Positions 47,535 through 58,700 of a DNA stretch of 64,000 bases are shown piece by piece; position 1 is the first letter of the stretch; every line of letters begins with the position of its first letter. The notes under the pieces were generated by a model. That model was not told the DNA's origin, did not search any database, and saw only the letters and a list, made by a program, of their open reading frames with translations. The DNA comes from Coniella vitis (taxonomy: Eukaryota; Ascomycota; Sordariomycetes; Diaporthales; Schizoparmaceae). The DNA is taken from NCBI GenBank assembly GCA_011317545.1, contig WUJK01000005.1, forward strand, positions 992,001-1,056,000, read 5' to 3'. Position numbers and translations under genes: made by a program.

Positions 47535-48400
47535 GATGGTGAGGTCTGATGTGAAGCAGGGTGACGGGCCACAGAGGAAATGGAGGTGAAAATGATAGAT
47601 GAAGTCACTTTTGCGAATAGCACAGTTGTACTAGGTACCGCAGGCGTTATAGTGACTAAGCTCGTTCACTACTATGTACTATGGTAGCTGCACGCGTTTG
47701 TGGTGGAGTTACAGGGGGTATACGCTCTCTGCGCCCCAACTGTCTACTTACTACTATGTAAGTGAGCGCTTTCAAGTGCAGTAAGTGCAGAAGTACACTT
47801 GCTTTATTATGCCGGCGTTCGTTCAAGATCATTCTCCTCGCTGGTAACATCCATTGCAGAAGTATTACTCGCTCGTTCTTTTTTTCCTGCTCAAGTATGA
47901 ATGTTTTCCCGCTTTCGAGTCTTCGGTACTGGGCGAAACTCAGCCCTTAACACCCATTCTTCTTCGTTAAAAACGAAAACAAATACTGGAGGTCTGGTCG
48001 AGAGAACAAAGAATTGCAAGCGATTGAAACATATGAGAAACAATAAATCCTCAGAAAACGTTGATATCCTGCATGTATCTCTCTCTGCTGGCATATGTCA
48101 ACCAATTGCGCGGATTATCTTATCAAGATCCCTGCCAGGCCCAAAGTACTATTACATGGTACAGTACGTAGGCTGGTAGGACAATGCCTAGCAGCATTTT
48201 AACACGCTGGTGTCTTCTTTCGCGACACGCTTGCACGCCCACCTTGCCCTCCCTACCGGTTTGCTATTTCGATAGCTCACTCGTCGCTCTTTGAACTTCT
48301 ATTTCTGGCCTTGGCCTTTCTTGTTATTATTCTGCTTTTTCTCTTATAGGACTACAATTCCATCAGAAAGACAAGTCCTGGTTCGGAACTAGCCACCAAA
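47535..48400. other. divergent intergenic region, PRP2 to ER DnaJ gene
   Basis: The 866 bp form the divergent promoter of the two genes. Two TACTATGTA copies (47670 and 47752) lie here, the first in a longer TACTATGTACTATG. Confidence 0.55.
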
Positions 48401-49816
48401 ATGTTTCTGAAAGGAGCAGCTCTGCTGCTCCTGATAGTCCTCATCCAGATTGCGCTTTGCGCCGAGGACTACTACAAGGTTCGTCTTCCTCTAATTAACC
48501 CAGCACCAATCTCATCCACTAATTTGCTTCTTCGGCAGGTCCTGGGAATAGACAAGCATGCCTCAGACAAGCAAATAAAGTCTGCATACCGCCAACTGTC
48601 CAAGAAATTCCACCCCGACAAGAACCCGTATGTGCTTGCTTCTCTAGCCACCCACCTCCCCCTTTCCCCCATTGCAACCAACAATGCATCCAAGTACTGA
48701 CTCTCCCAACTTGGCAGAGGCGACGATACAGCCAAAGAGAAATTCGTCGAAGTCTCCGAAGCCTACGAAGCCCTCTCGGACCCCGAAAGCCGCAAAATCT
48801 ACGACCAGTACGGCCACGAAGGCCTCAAGCAGCGCCAACAAGGCGGCGGCGGCGGCCGTCACCACGACCCCTTCGACCTCTTCAGCCGCTTCTTTGGTGG
48901 TGGCGGCCACTTTGGTGGCCACGGCGTGCGTCGGGGCCCCAACGTCGAGGTCAAGATTGGCGTTTCGCTGCGTGACTTTTACAACGGCCGCACGACCGAG
49001 TTCCAGTGGGACAAGCAGCAGATTTGTGAAGAGTGCGACGGGACCGGGTCCGCGGACGGCATCGTTGAGACGTGCGGCCACTGCGGGGGCCATGGCGTGC
49101 GCATTACCAAACACCAGCTGGCGCCAGGCATGTTCCAGCAGATCCAGACGCAGTGTGACCAGTGTGGCGGGCGGGGCAAAGTCATCAAGCACAAGTGTCC
49201 CGTGTGTAACGGGCAGCGTGTCCTACGCAAACCGACGACGGTGCAGTTGACGGTTGAGCGGGGTGCTGCAAGGGACTCGCAGCTGGTCTATGAGAATGAG
49301 GCCGACGCTAGCCCTGATTACGAGGCTGGTGATCTGATTGTCACGTTGACGGAGAAAGAGCCGGACTTGGAGCAGGACAACCCTGACAGAGTGGACGGTG
49401 TCTTCTTCCGCAGAAAGGGCAACGATCTCTTTTGGAAAGAAGTGATTAGCTTGCGCGAGGCCTGGATGGGCGACTGGGAGCGCAATATTACCCACCTCGA
49501 CGGCCACATCGTCAAACTGGGCCGCAAGAGGGGTGAGGTTATCCAATTTGGTCATGTTGAGCGGGTCCAGGGTGAGGGCATGCCCAAGTGGCACGAGGAC
49601 GGCGACAGTGTCTACCACAAGACGGAGTTTGGTAATCTGTACGTCGAGTATGTGGTTGTGATACCCGATCAAATGGAGAGCGGCATGGAAAAGGACTTTT
49701 GGGCCTTGTTTGAGAAATGGAGGAAGAAGGTTGGTGTCGATCTGCACGCCGACAGTGGACGGCCTGACAAGGTCGAGGTGCACCTAGAAGATGGCCAGTC
49801 TCACGATGAATTATAA
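48401..49816 (+). CDS. SCJ1: ER-lumenal DnaJ (Hsp40) co-chaperone, Scj1-like
   Basis: Three exons, 48401-48478, 48539-48627 and 48718-49816, encode 421 residues; introns are 60 nt (GTTCGT...GGCAG) and 90 nt (GTATGT...GGCAG). A signal peptide (MFLKGAALLLLIVLIQIALC) is followed by a J domain with HPD at 51-53, a Gly/Phe region (DPFDLFSRFFGGGG), four CxxCxGxG-type zinc motifs (CEECDGTG, CGHCGGHG, CDQCGGRG, CPVCNGQR), and the C-terminal substrate domain. The protein ends HDEL, the ER retention signal. This is a type I J protein that stimulates BiP/Kar2 in folding and ER-associated degradation. The donor GTTCGT of intron 1 is unusual but the reading frame requires it. Confidence 0.95.
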
Positions 49817-51057
49817 AGCATGCAGGGGACAGCTGTACATTAGAGCCTCTAGTCGCCAGAAAAATGGAAACGATTCATGATAAGCCTGGGCACACCGACT
49901 TTGCGATGAAGACCTTGGATATCCTGATAATCATGGAAACCAACTTTCTCGACAGGTGGCACAAAACACCGCAGACCAGCGTCATACCACCAGACGATCA
50001 AGATCGAGGCTCGAATCCGGGCAAGCACAAGATAGTGAAAGCCCTAAAAGCGTTGCAACGGGACTATGCGCCCCAGGTGCGTGCTCGTCTTTGACGACCT
50101 GCCTGTCATCGAAACGAACAAGTGGTGAACCACAAATGAACAGTATCTTGGTGGACTTGTTGAGAGGATTATGCAAGGCAGGCCGTCACTAACTGCACAA
50201 AGAAGAAAATGGAGGAAATGGGATGCTATATAGCAGCATTTTCATTACATCCACAACAGGCCTCCGAAGGTGCTCTCGAGCGTAGCTTGAGCACTATCTC
50301 TCCTTCAAGATAGCGACGGACCAATCCAGCTCCATCCCGTCTTGGCAATGCTGGAATTTGGCGGGTGGTTCATCGCGTTTCCTGGATGTCTCGACGTGGC
50401 TGAAAAAGACTTTTGCCTTCGTTTAAGAGGTCAAAGGGTCAACAACCGGTTGACTTCGGATTCGGCCACGGGGTTCACATTTTGAACCACAGGTTATTAA
50501 TTAATCGTATTTAGAAAATAAAGGTCTTCTCGACTTGTGACGGAGATAGGCCAAGCGCAATCGGCTGCTCTATCGACGAATACATATTTTCACAGAATAG
50601 CCTCTGAGCAAGTTAGGTGGTCTGGTCCAGCAAAAACAACCGCGAACCATTTGTGGGTTTTCCGTTGATGGTCTCAAGGTATTGTAGCTAGCACCACGCC
50701 TTTATTAATAAGGGCCGTGTATGCCTGCTCAGAAAATCCATAAAAGAAAAACACTCGATAAATGGAAGGCTCTCACGCTTCCATCAGACTTGCTTATTAC
50801 CTCTGGTACACTAGCTATTTATGATCAATCAATCAGCAGTCCATTGTGGCCATGTGACTGAGATGTCTGGAGCCCTCTTCGACTGATCAACGGCTCGCCC
50901 ATCACTCGGAGGTCGGTTTGAGCTTTGCCTACACCGCATCTTCTATCGAGCCGAGATGTTCAAATTGATGAGCGAACATTGTCACAAATCGCTTCAGCCC
51001 GACCTTCAACCAGCCTCTGACTTTAGCTGGATACAATATGTCATATACCTATGCATG
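49817..51057. other. intergenic region between convergent genes
   Basis: The 1.24 kb between the ER DnaJ gene and the following minus-strand gene show no supported gene, repeat or RNA. Confidence 0.5.
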
Positions 51058-52307
51058 CTATGTAGTACTTTCTTCCAAATTGATTGTCCAACTCGCCTCC
51101 CGTATCCGCTCCATCACTCGGTCTTCGATTTCGCCCACTTCGTTGTCGACGAACTCCTCGAGTTCTACCTTGATGCCAGTTACACAGTCATCAATCTTGA
51201 CATCCATCAGGTCCTCAAAGCTACCAACATGTTGCGAAATCTGGTTATCAATATCGCTTTCACTAGGAAGACTGTCTTCAAAGTCGTTCAAGCGCTTGGT
51301 GATATGCTCCATCACATCCGTTCTCAGCTGCTCAATATCCGCAGAGATGGAGGTCTTGAACGCCTGCAGCTGGCTTTCCAAGTGCGCTTGCTGCTCCTGG
51401 CGGAATCGAGACATCATTCCTTCTACTATGGTTGTGCATGTAGCAGCAACAAGCGCCATGTCAGGCCGGTCCTCATTATCAGAGGCACTGCCTCGTCGCC
51501 GTTTTACGGGAGGCCCAGGTACTCCAGCTAGGGTATCGAGTAGGTTTAGCAACGCGAGATAGACGCGGGTTTTGTTGCATAGGGTCTATTCTTACCAAAT
51601 TGCAGCGGTGTGGCAGATTTCCCTGGTGATACCTCATCGTACGAGGGCAATGATGCCCCTTTGGATGGAAGACAAAGATCGATCCCATCAAGGACCCTGC
51701 CACCCTGTCCTTCGTATAAACCTCGCAGATTCACAGCCTCTTGAAGCGGCTTGAGTTTACCAGCGGAACCATTTTTACAAAGACAATTCAGTGCAGCTTG
51801 CGATAAAGACGGGTGCGCAAAGTAAATCGTGAGTCGTGTCTCTTGGGCCAGAAGCTTGAACGAGTCAAACATTTCGCCGTAGGCTTTGTTCTGCGGCACC
51901 ACTGAGAATTTAGGAGCAATCAGTTGAGCAGGTCGAGTTACGGTTAGTTGTAGATGATGCGATGAAGGACCAAGGATGGTGGTCACAGTCTCTGAGCATG
52001 CGCCGGATACATGGTGAATCAAAGATGCGATTGTGTCACCGTGTATGTAAAGGTAGAGCGGCGTTCTGTTCTTAGAGGGTGTCTTGAAACCGGATGGTGC
52101 TTTGAGCCCAAACATTGCTTTGAGTTTGAGCAGAGCCGTGTTTGTAGAGGCATCAAAACAGACATCGAGAGTGACCTGACGTGAGGCGTCATTGTCGCGC
52201 TGGGACAAGTACCGCGTTTGACCGTCGGCACCAGCCCATTCAACAACAGCTCGTGCGTTGACAATCTCCAAGGTTTCTGGCGCAGCAGTTGACGGGTCTT
52301 GGCTCAT
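51058..52307 (-). CDS. uncharacterised protein, ordered N-terminal module plus coiled-coil tail
   Basis: Two exons, 52307-51596 and 51527-51058, are joined across a 68-nt intron (GTAAGA...CCTAG, phase 1) and encode 393 residues from MSQDPSTAAPETLEIVNARA. The first 220 residues look like a mixed alpha/beta domain (ASRQVTLDVCFDASTNTALL, YIHGDTIASLIHHVSG, ILGPSSHHLQLTVTRPAQLI). A link KSATPLQF leads to a basic PPVKRRRGSASDNEDRP, a possible nuclear signal. A coiled coil of about 130 residues follows (LESQLQAFKTSISADIEQLR). The reading frame extends upstream to 52700 with hydrophobic sequence, but I chose 52307 because the later sequence begins the module. Similar two-part proteins occur in Hypocreales (recall). 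Function unknown. Confidence 0.72.
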
Positions 52308-54099
52308 GATGACGGCTTTGGGGGGAAAATCCTGTTCGGAGACACATGTCAGTGACTTATACATGGGCAGAAGTCTTCTACCCATGAAGCTTGGCCAACA
52401 CGCCAAGCCCGTAAAGATAGGAAGCAAGAAAGTATTGCCCTCTGCGTTGAAATGCCACAGAGATCCCACCCTCCCAGGCTTTGGAGAGCAGCCTTGGCTC
52501 TGTTGTTTGCAAAGAAATAACGTCAGGATGCAGAACCCGCAAGTCACAACGACGATACCCAAAGACACAAGTTTCCGCCAACGGGCGACACTACATCCTG
52601 CCCTGGCATACCCTTTTACGGTAGGCACAGCTGCAGAATGAAATGCCCCCTCCCATCCCAGGAGAAATCCTGTTGCATGACGATGGGTGACGGGCCACAA
52701 AAGTCCCTGGGGAGCGCTGCTGAAAGGTGCAATGCAGCTCTACCGTCGAAGTTATTGCGCCAAGTCCCCCGCAAAGGCGAGTACCACAGAACTGACCCTG
52801 GTGCTATTGCTGTTGCAAAGGTGATCACGCTGGTACGAGCAGACGAAAAGCAGTGCGCCTTTTTGGCGTGGCGTGTGGACTGATTGATGTGGCGCATAGT
52901 GGTGTGAACACATGGGTAAAAGGAGTGAACGTTCGTGGATGGAAAGCGGAGATGATGGCGCGAGTTGGCATGGCCTTATGTAATCACATGTACAGAAGGT
53001 CGCTGGTGGACACGGTGAGCGGGCACGGTTACACTAACCTCTTGCGTCTTAGCGTAGCTACCATGCCAGACAGCCGGGCACCAGGGTACTTTTATGGATC
53101 ACTGTGTATTGACCTTGCATTTACCTTTTTAGACCGCCCTCTTGCTGCCGCAATGTAAACAAACATCTTCCGTGGGGTGACCGACTGCTGTCAGTCTCAC
53201 TCGACCACCAGTCACTGCGCCTCATCGATGACAGGTGAGCCTGAACATCATCCCCGAACGCACACATCGAGTTGTTGAGGGCCGCTTCGGCACGAAGCTC
53301 GTGTATTCTAGACAAACCACCGGACACTACATTATCTACAGTGGTAACAGGAAATCCAAATTCTGGTTCCCTTTTACAACGGAAGGATCTTTTTAAAGCA
53401 GACGTCGATGTATAGTCTGGGTAACTCGCGAAAGACCAGCGCCGTCAGCGATCCACGCTCTCTGCAACGTTTTGGGAGAATCCTCTGACCGTCAGTCATT
53501 GACGCGGCGTGCGTTTGATCTTTGGCATGAAAGGAAAGTATACGTATGAGATTGAGAGGCCCCCAAATAACGTACTTTTGGCTGAGAATCATAACAATCT
53601 ACTGACCCTTTCGAATCTGCCTCTGTACACTCCGTATATGTTCTACAAAACTGATCCACAGGTTAAAGATCATAGAAGTAGTGTAATTTCCCTACACCTA
53701 TACTACTCTACTGAGCATAGTACCTTGTCACGCTGCAGGAACTGAATGCTCTGGGTCGGTAAGATATCGTCCACGTTGGGCTGGTGGTTCTCTTGCTCAA
53801 ATCCGGCGGCGATCCTTTGGTGCTTGTCAATAATCTCTTGAGCCTCCTCAGTAAGCCGCATGCTTAGCACTCATGCGGCAGGGGAACAAGAGGCCTTTTT
53901 TCACACAGTATAACATGGATGTCAGCATCCAATTGCTGGTACGTTTGTGCCTCTGTGCCATTCTTAACGAGGCCTCCATCTCATAACTTAACTGACCGGA
54001 ATTGGTGGATATTCTTGCTCTGACCTGCTTCCCAACCACAACCAAACTCCCATCTCTTTGTCCCTGTCCCCGGTATTTAGCATTCACAATCCACCAATA
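52308..54099. other. intergenic region upstream of the alpha/beta hydrolase gene
   Basis: The 1.8 kb separate divergent genes. The left part is the promoter of the minus-strand coiled-coil-tail gene and also keeps an in-frame open extension to 52700. No other gene or repeat is seen. Confidence 0.5.
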
Positions 54100-55038
54100 A
54101 TGGCTCCTTCTGATATTGTTCTCGTCCCTGGCTATTGGGAAGGTCCTGGCGTCTGGCGGCTCGTCGTCCCTGAGCTCGAGAAGCATGGCTTCAAGGTCAC
54201 TACCATCAAGCTCCTCAGCACGGGCACGCCAGCCTCCAAAACACCCAGGAGTCCTTCCATGGTACGCTTCTTCAAAATTGAGCGATAGGCCCATCCTCTT
54301 CTGCTCGCTAACCCTTGATCCTACTCTCTCTTTGCTTGACAGTACGATGATATCGCGGTCATCCGCAAGGCTGTTGAGGCTATCGTGGACCAGGGAAAGG
54401 ACGTGCTCCTGGTTGGCCACTCCGCCGGGGCCTTTCTGGCCTCTCATGCCGTGGAAGACTTGACTCCCAAGGCTCGCAAGGAGGTTGGCAAAGCTGGTCA
54501 AGTCACCAAGCTGGCCTATGTTGCCGGCGCACTCTTTCCCCCAGGACACCAGCATGCGCCAGCACCGTTCATGGACGTCCAGGTAAGTCAGGCATCCTGC
54601 GCTTTTCGAACACACAAGAAATAGAAAGAAGAAGAAAAGATGGAGGAAAAGAAAAAGCAAACCCGTTCTTAGTAAGCATACGTACTCACGCAGCATACAC
54701 GACAAATCAAGGGCGACAAGCTGTTCTGCAAGGACCCGCGCCATGTCCTCTTCAACGACATTGCCGACGACGCCGAGGCCCAGGCCGAGGTAGACAAGCT
54801 GAGCTTCCAACCCGGCTTCGGTTGGGATGCTATAGTCAAGTATGCGGGTTGGACCGAGATTCCCAGTGCCTATCTCCTCTGCGAGAAGGACACCTGCATC
54901 CCCGTGTCCTTCCAGCGGCAGATGGCAGAGGGCGCAAAGAGCTCACCCACCGACTCCTGTGACGCCGGCCACTTGGCTCCTATCACAAAGGCGCTGGACG
55001 TGGCCGACTTCATTATCAAAGTGGCGAACCAAGTGTGA
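54100..55038 (+). CDS. alpha/beta hydrolase (AB_hydrolase_6-like)
   Basis: Three exons, 54100-54261, 54343-54582 and 54694-55038, encode 248 residues from MAPSDIVLVPGYWEGPGVWR. Introns are 81 nt (GTACGC...GACAG) and 111 nt (GTAAGT...GCAG), both phase 0. The nucleophile elbow VGHSAG places Ser81; EKDTC places Asp200 and DAGHLAP places His227, completing a canonical triad. There is no signal peptide or membrane segment, so the enzyme is probably cytosolic. Proteins of this shape resemble plant methylesterase/hydroxynitrile-lyase-like hydrolases and are abundant in fungi; the substrate is unknown. The stop codon overlaps a GTGAGT, so a further exon is conceivable, but the length is already typical. 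Confidence 0.88.
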
Positions 55039-56901
55039 GTCGCTTGTTGTTCCTGATGGCGTGGTGGGAAAGGAGAGGAAGAAAGTGGGTTGTGAGACAA
55101 AGGGAGATATCAAAGGTGCTGCTACCGATCCACACTTTCGTGATCCACATCGCACTCTTGTGCAGGTGGGATGCGAAATGAGTGCTGTTTGATGAATGCC
55201 GGCCGCCTTGTAAGGTGCCGTTGGTGATTGCGCACTCTTGGCTATGGAGGTCAAGCTTGTGCGGTCCCTAGCATGGACACTTCAGTATTCAGTGGTGTGA
55301 CACGCATTATTGGATGTCCTCACAGGACATGCTGAACTTGAGACTGTGCGGAGTGGCTGTGAAGAGCAGCATCTGGTCTTCCTATCAAGAAGAGCAAATC
55401 ATACATATGTTGGAATATAAGAGTATCCCACATAGACTACAAGACTGAGTTGGTGTTTGCCGAGCGTGCTTATCTCGCATTTGCTTATGAAAAAGAAAAG
55501 AAAAAGGATGCAGAAAGCCAAAAGAGCAATAGTATTGCTCTGATATACTCTTTGTTGCAGGCCTTCTGGTGCGTTCCTCTATCCGTGTAGAAGGCTACGC
55601 GAGAGAATCTGTGCTCAACAACCCAAAGATTTCAGGACGCTTCTTCGCTTTGTGTCCAGACTTCTCTCGGTACATGAATTCACAACTTGTCGCTTTTGCT
55701 CAGCTAGGCGTCGCTACGTCGTTACAGAGCTCGCAGCCTTATCTCGGCAAAGCCCGGACAACATGCTCCAAAACCGCATGTCTCTTATATATATTCACTT
55801 TTCAAGTGAGATGCTCCCATGGGCTCAAATCTCTGCCTTGCTATTTCCCAGACGACGGTATTGGGCGTGACTTCGTCCGTATTGGGACCCCACAACTGTC
55901 CTGATTTTCTCAGCCTTTCCGATCAGGTCTGCCAGATCGGGTTCATAGGCGCGAAAGGGGCGTTTCGGTTTGCTGACAATGCATTAGGTGTGCCATGCTC
56001 ACGAGAAACCATGTCGATACGACGTCAACTTTGACACAAATCGCCCCTAAAGCTGGTCACAGTCAAGTACTGCATTACCGGCCATCTCACAAAGCTTGGG
56101 GGACACCCTTTCCACAAGATATACTGTCTTGCTCTCATAAATCTGGGCACTGGATAGTTCAAGTCAAGGGGGCCGTAAAACGCATTCTTTCGGGGTCCGC
56201 TGACGCCACAAATTTCGACTTGATGCTTAAACCAACCACATCATACAAATATAAGCGCCAGCCTTATGGTTCGCCTCCTTGACGCCGAAGACCCAGAACC
56301 TACTTGTTGACCGATCCATCCATGAACGGACCTGGAGTTGCTTCCCATAGCATGCACGGTCAACAAAGCGCTCTTCTACGTCCTCTCCTGGCACAAGGCT
56401 TTGGCCCATTATTGCCTTGTTGGGCCTAACGACTACCAAGTAGAGGATTGCTTACTTATCGTTTCTGGTACATTTCCTAATATGGATATGTTTTCCGTTG
56501 CTTGTGGTGGTGGCTGAACTCGAGCCAGTGGGCCACGTCTTCAGCCTCCTGCTTCAGGGCGCGTACAGATGCATTCACTCCACCCCATACAGCCGATCAA
56601 GTCGTTATGTACAAAACGGAGTCGACATGAATAAGTAGAGTTGACCGCAAGGCCCCGAGTTTGAGAAAAGAGGTTTGTCTTCCCTCTCCTTCATCCTGAT
56701 TTTCAGACACCATTCGTTCGTTTTGTCTTAGATTTCCCTTCTTTCTATCATAGTCTTTGTGTAAATTTCTAATCAGCTTCACTTCTTTTCATTCTTTTCG
56801 GCCAAATCTAGTCGGCTACGTGCCATCATATCATAAACCTGTGCGCAGGAAACGACACAAACACAAAGACTATCACCATCACCATCACTACCAGCAACAC
56901 G
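55039..56901. other. intergenic region, hydrolase to Cys-rich membrane protein gene
   Basis: The 1.86 kb contain no supported gene; open frames (for example 55569-55904) lack family resemblance. The right end is the promoter/leader of the next plus-strand gene, with a CAC/CAT-rich stretch just before 56902. Confidence 0.5.
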
Positions 56902-58033
56902 ATGGTACGCTGCTACGACAGTCATGACGACCAAGATACAGACTATTACCCATGTTCACCCGACGGTGACCTCGAACTCGCGCAGTGCTGCTCTCCAGGA
57001 GACTCATGTGCCAGCAATGGGCTGTGCGTGGACAGCTCGAACGACGACTTGCTGATGTCCTATTTCTTCTACGGATGTACTGTCGCTGGTTGGGTGGCCA
57101 ATGAGACGGTGCGGCCAGCGACGTGTTTGGCTGAGTGTGTAGGAAGTACGTACTGGATATTTCTTTTTTGTTCTCTTGATTCTTCTAAATCTCGTCTACG
57201 ATGAGATGCTCTTATTTGCGAGCGTGGATGCAAGCCTTGAGAGGGAAAGAGAAGGAGAGAGCAAGGCTGTGGACGCTGCTCCACCACATCCTCCTCCTCC
57301 TCCTCCTCCTTACCCACAACACACTCATGGCTTTCACCCGATACAACACCACCTCTTCAGGTTTCCTTACCAAGTGAGCAGACCAGCTAACCCTTCCATC
57401 GTCCCAAAATGCAGTAGGTGTAGGCGTCAAAGACTGTGGCACCGGCGCCTTTTGCTGCTACGGCTACAGCTACGCCGACTGCGACTGCTCCGACTCGTCT
57501 GTCGTTTTCACCCTCGCGGACACCGAGATCGTCACGGGCATTGCGGCAGATATTGCTTCCTCCTCTTCTGCCCTTTCCTCAATACTTGATTCTACCACCT
57601 CTTCTGCTCTCTCGACAGAGACCGTCCAGCTTAGCGGTGGCACGTCCCGGTCAGCGACAACCACAGGGTTACCCTCGGCCACAGTAGCTTACACCATTCG
57701 ATCCTCCGCTATGACTTCATCTTCCGCGGCCAAATCGGCATCATTAATCATATATTCGGGACTCCCAACGGATACCGAGCTTCCTAACTCGATACCAGCC
57801 TCCACAGCATCATCGTCAACAACAAACACCATATCGCCCAGCTCCGTATCCCAGCTCAGCACCGGCCTTGGCGCCGGCATAGGTGTTGCAGTAGGCATCA
57901 CTCTCATCGCCATCTTCCTCGCAGCGTTCTGCATCTCGTGGCGAAGACGCCTTGCGCTGCGGCAGGAGGGGAGGAAACGGCAAGGGAAGCAATGGAGAGC
58001 GCGGATCGCGGCGGCGCAAATGGTGGCTTCGTT

Positions 58034-58064
<31 letters not shown>

Positions 58065-58205
58065 GCAAAACAGGAGCAGAGAAGCCCTGTCTCTGGGCTA
58101 CATGAATTAGAAACCACGGAGAAGCACGAGCTGTATGCTCCAGGGCAGGTGTATTTCCCGCCAGGGCGGCAGGAGTTGCCTGTGCGACCGTCCGAGTTAC
58201 CGTAA
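56902..58205 (+). CDS. Cys-rich single-pass membrane protein with poly-Gln tail
   Basis: Two exons, 56902-57145 and 57415-58205, are joined across a 269-nt intron (GTACGT...GCAG, phase 1) and encode 344 residues. The N-terminus has no obvious signal peptide and carries a Cys-rich module (YYPCSPDGDLELAQCCSPGD then SCASNGLCVDSS), with a second Cys cluster in exon 2 (KDCGTGAFCCYGYSYADCDC). A Ser/Thr-rich stalk of about 100 residues leads to one membrane segment near residues 233-256 (GAGIGVAVGITLIAIFLAAF), then a basic cytoplasmic tail with Q9 and RRRLALRQEGRKRQGK. This layout (Cys module, Ser/Thr stalk, TM, basic tail) is common in fungal surface proteins of unknown role; a sensor-like function is only a guess. 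The intron is long for the window and includes a CCT-rich run. Confidence 0.78.
58035..58061 (+). repeat. in-frame (CAG)9 encoding Gln
   Basis: Nine CAG codons in a row encode the poly-Gln run in the cytoplasmic tail of the Cys-rich membrane protein. Confidence 0.95.
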
Positions 58206-58700
58206 AGACTACCATTCTTGAGATGAAAAGTGAATAGAGGTAGGGAATAGGCATGAGGCAGATAAAGATGCAAAAGACGCTCATGAGACGGAGTCCATTG
58301 GTTTTCTTACCCTCTGAAGTACGGTACAGGTAATCACACCCTGATGAAGTTATGACATGCACCCACGATACTTGGAATAGAGAAGAAGCGGAAAGTCATA
58401 AGAGGTACGGTGATCGAGCCAGAATTTGAGTATTGTGCATGTGAGAATAAACCAAGACGCAAACGCACACGCAGTTCAGAGCGAGCGCTTCAACCGAGGT
58501 GAAATCGAGTAGAAAGACAAGCACGACCACAAAGAGCCAAGAGCTAAGCAAGCTGTTCAAGCCGTCGTATAATTTCTGCCTTCGCAGCGTGATTGTCGAC
58601 ACGACGTGGGATCGCTTGTCCCCCTTCTCGAGGATGCTCCCCTGCCAATCTTGGACGTCGGGCCCCAAAGATATCTGTACATTGCTTACCAGTAACACCG
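58206..58700. other. short gap between convergent genes
   Basis: The 495 bp separate the 3' ends of the Cys-rich membrane protein and the acyl-CoA ligase. No feature is seen. Confidence 0.6.

Noticed and set aside
53848..54810. 320-codon open frame antisense to the alpha/beta hydrolase
   Set aside because: It is the shadow of a well-supported three-exon gene with a complete catalytic triad on the plus strand.
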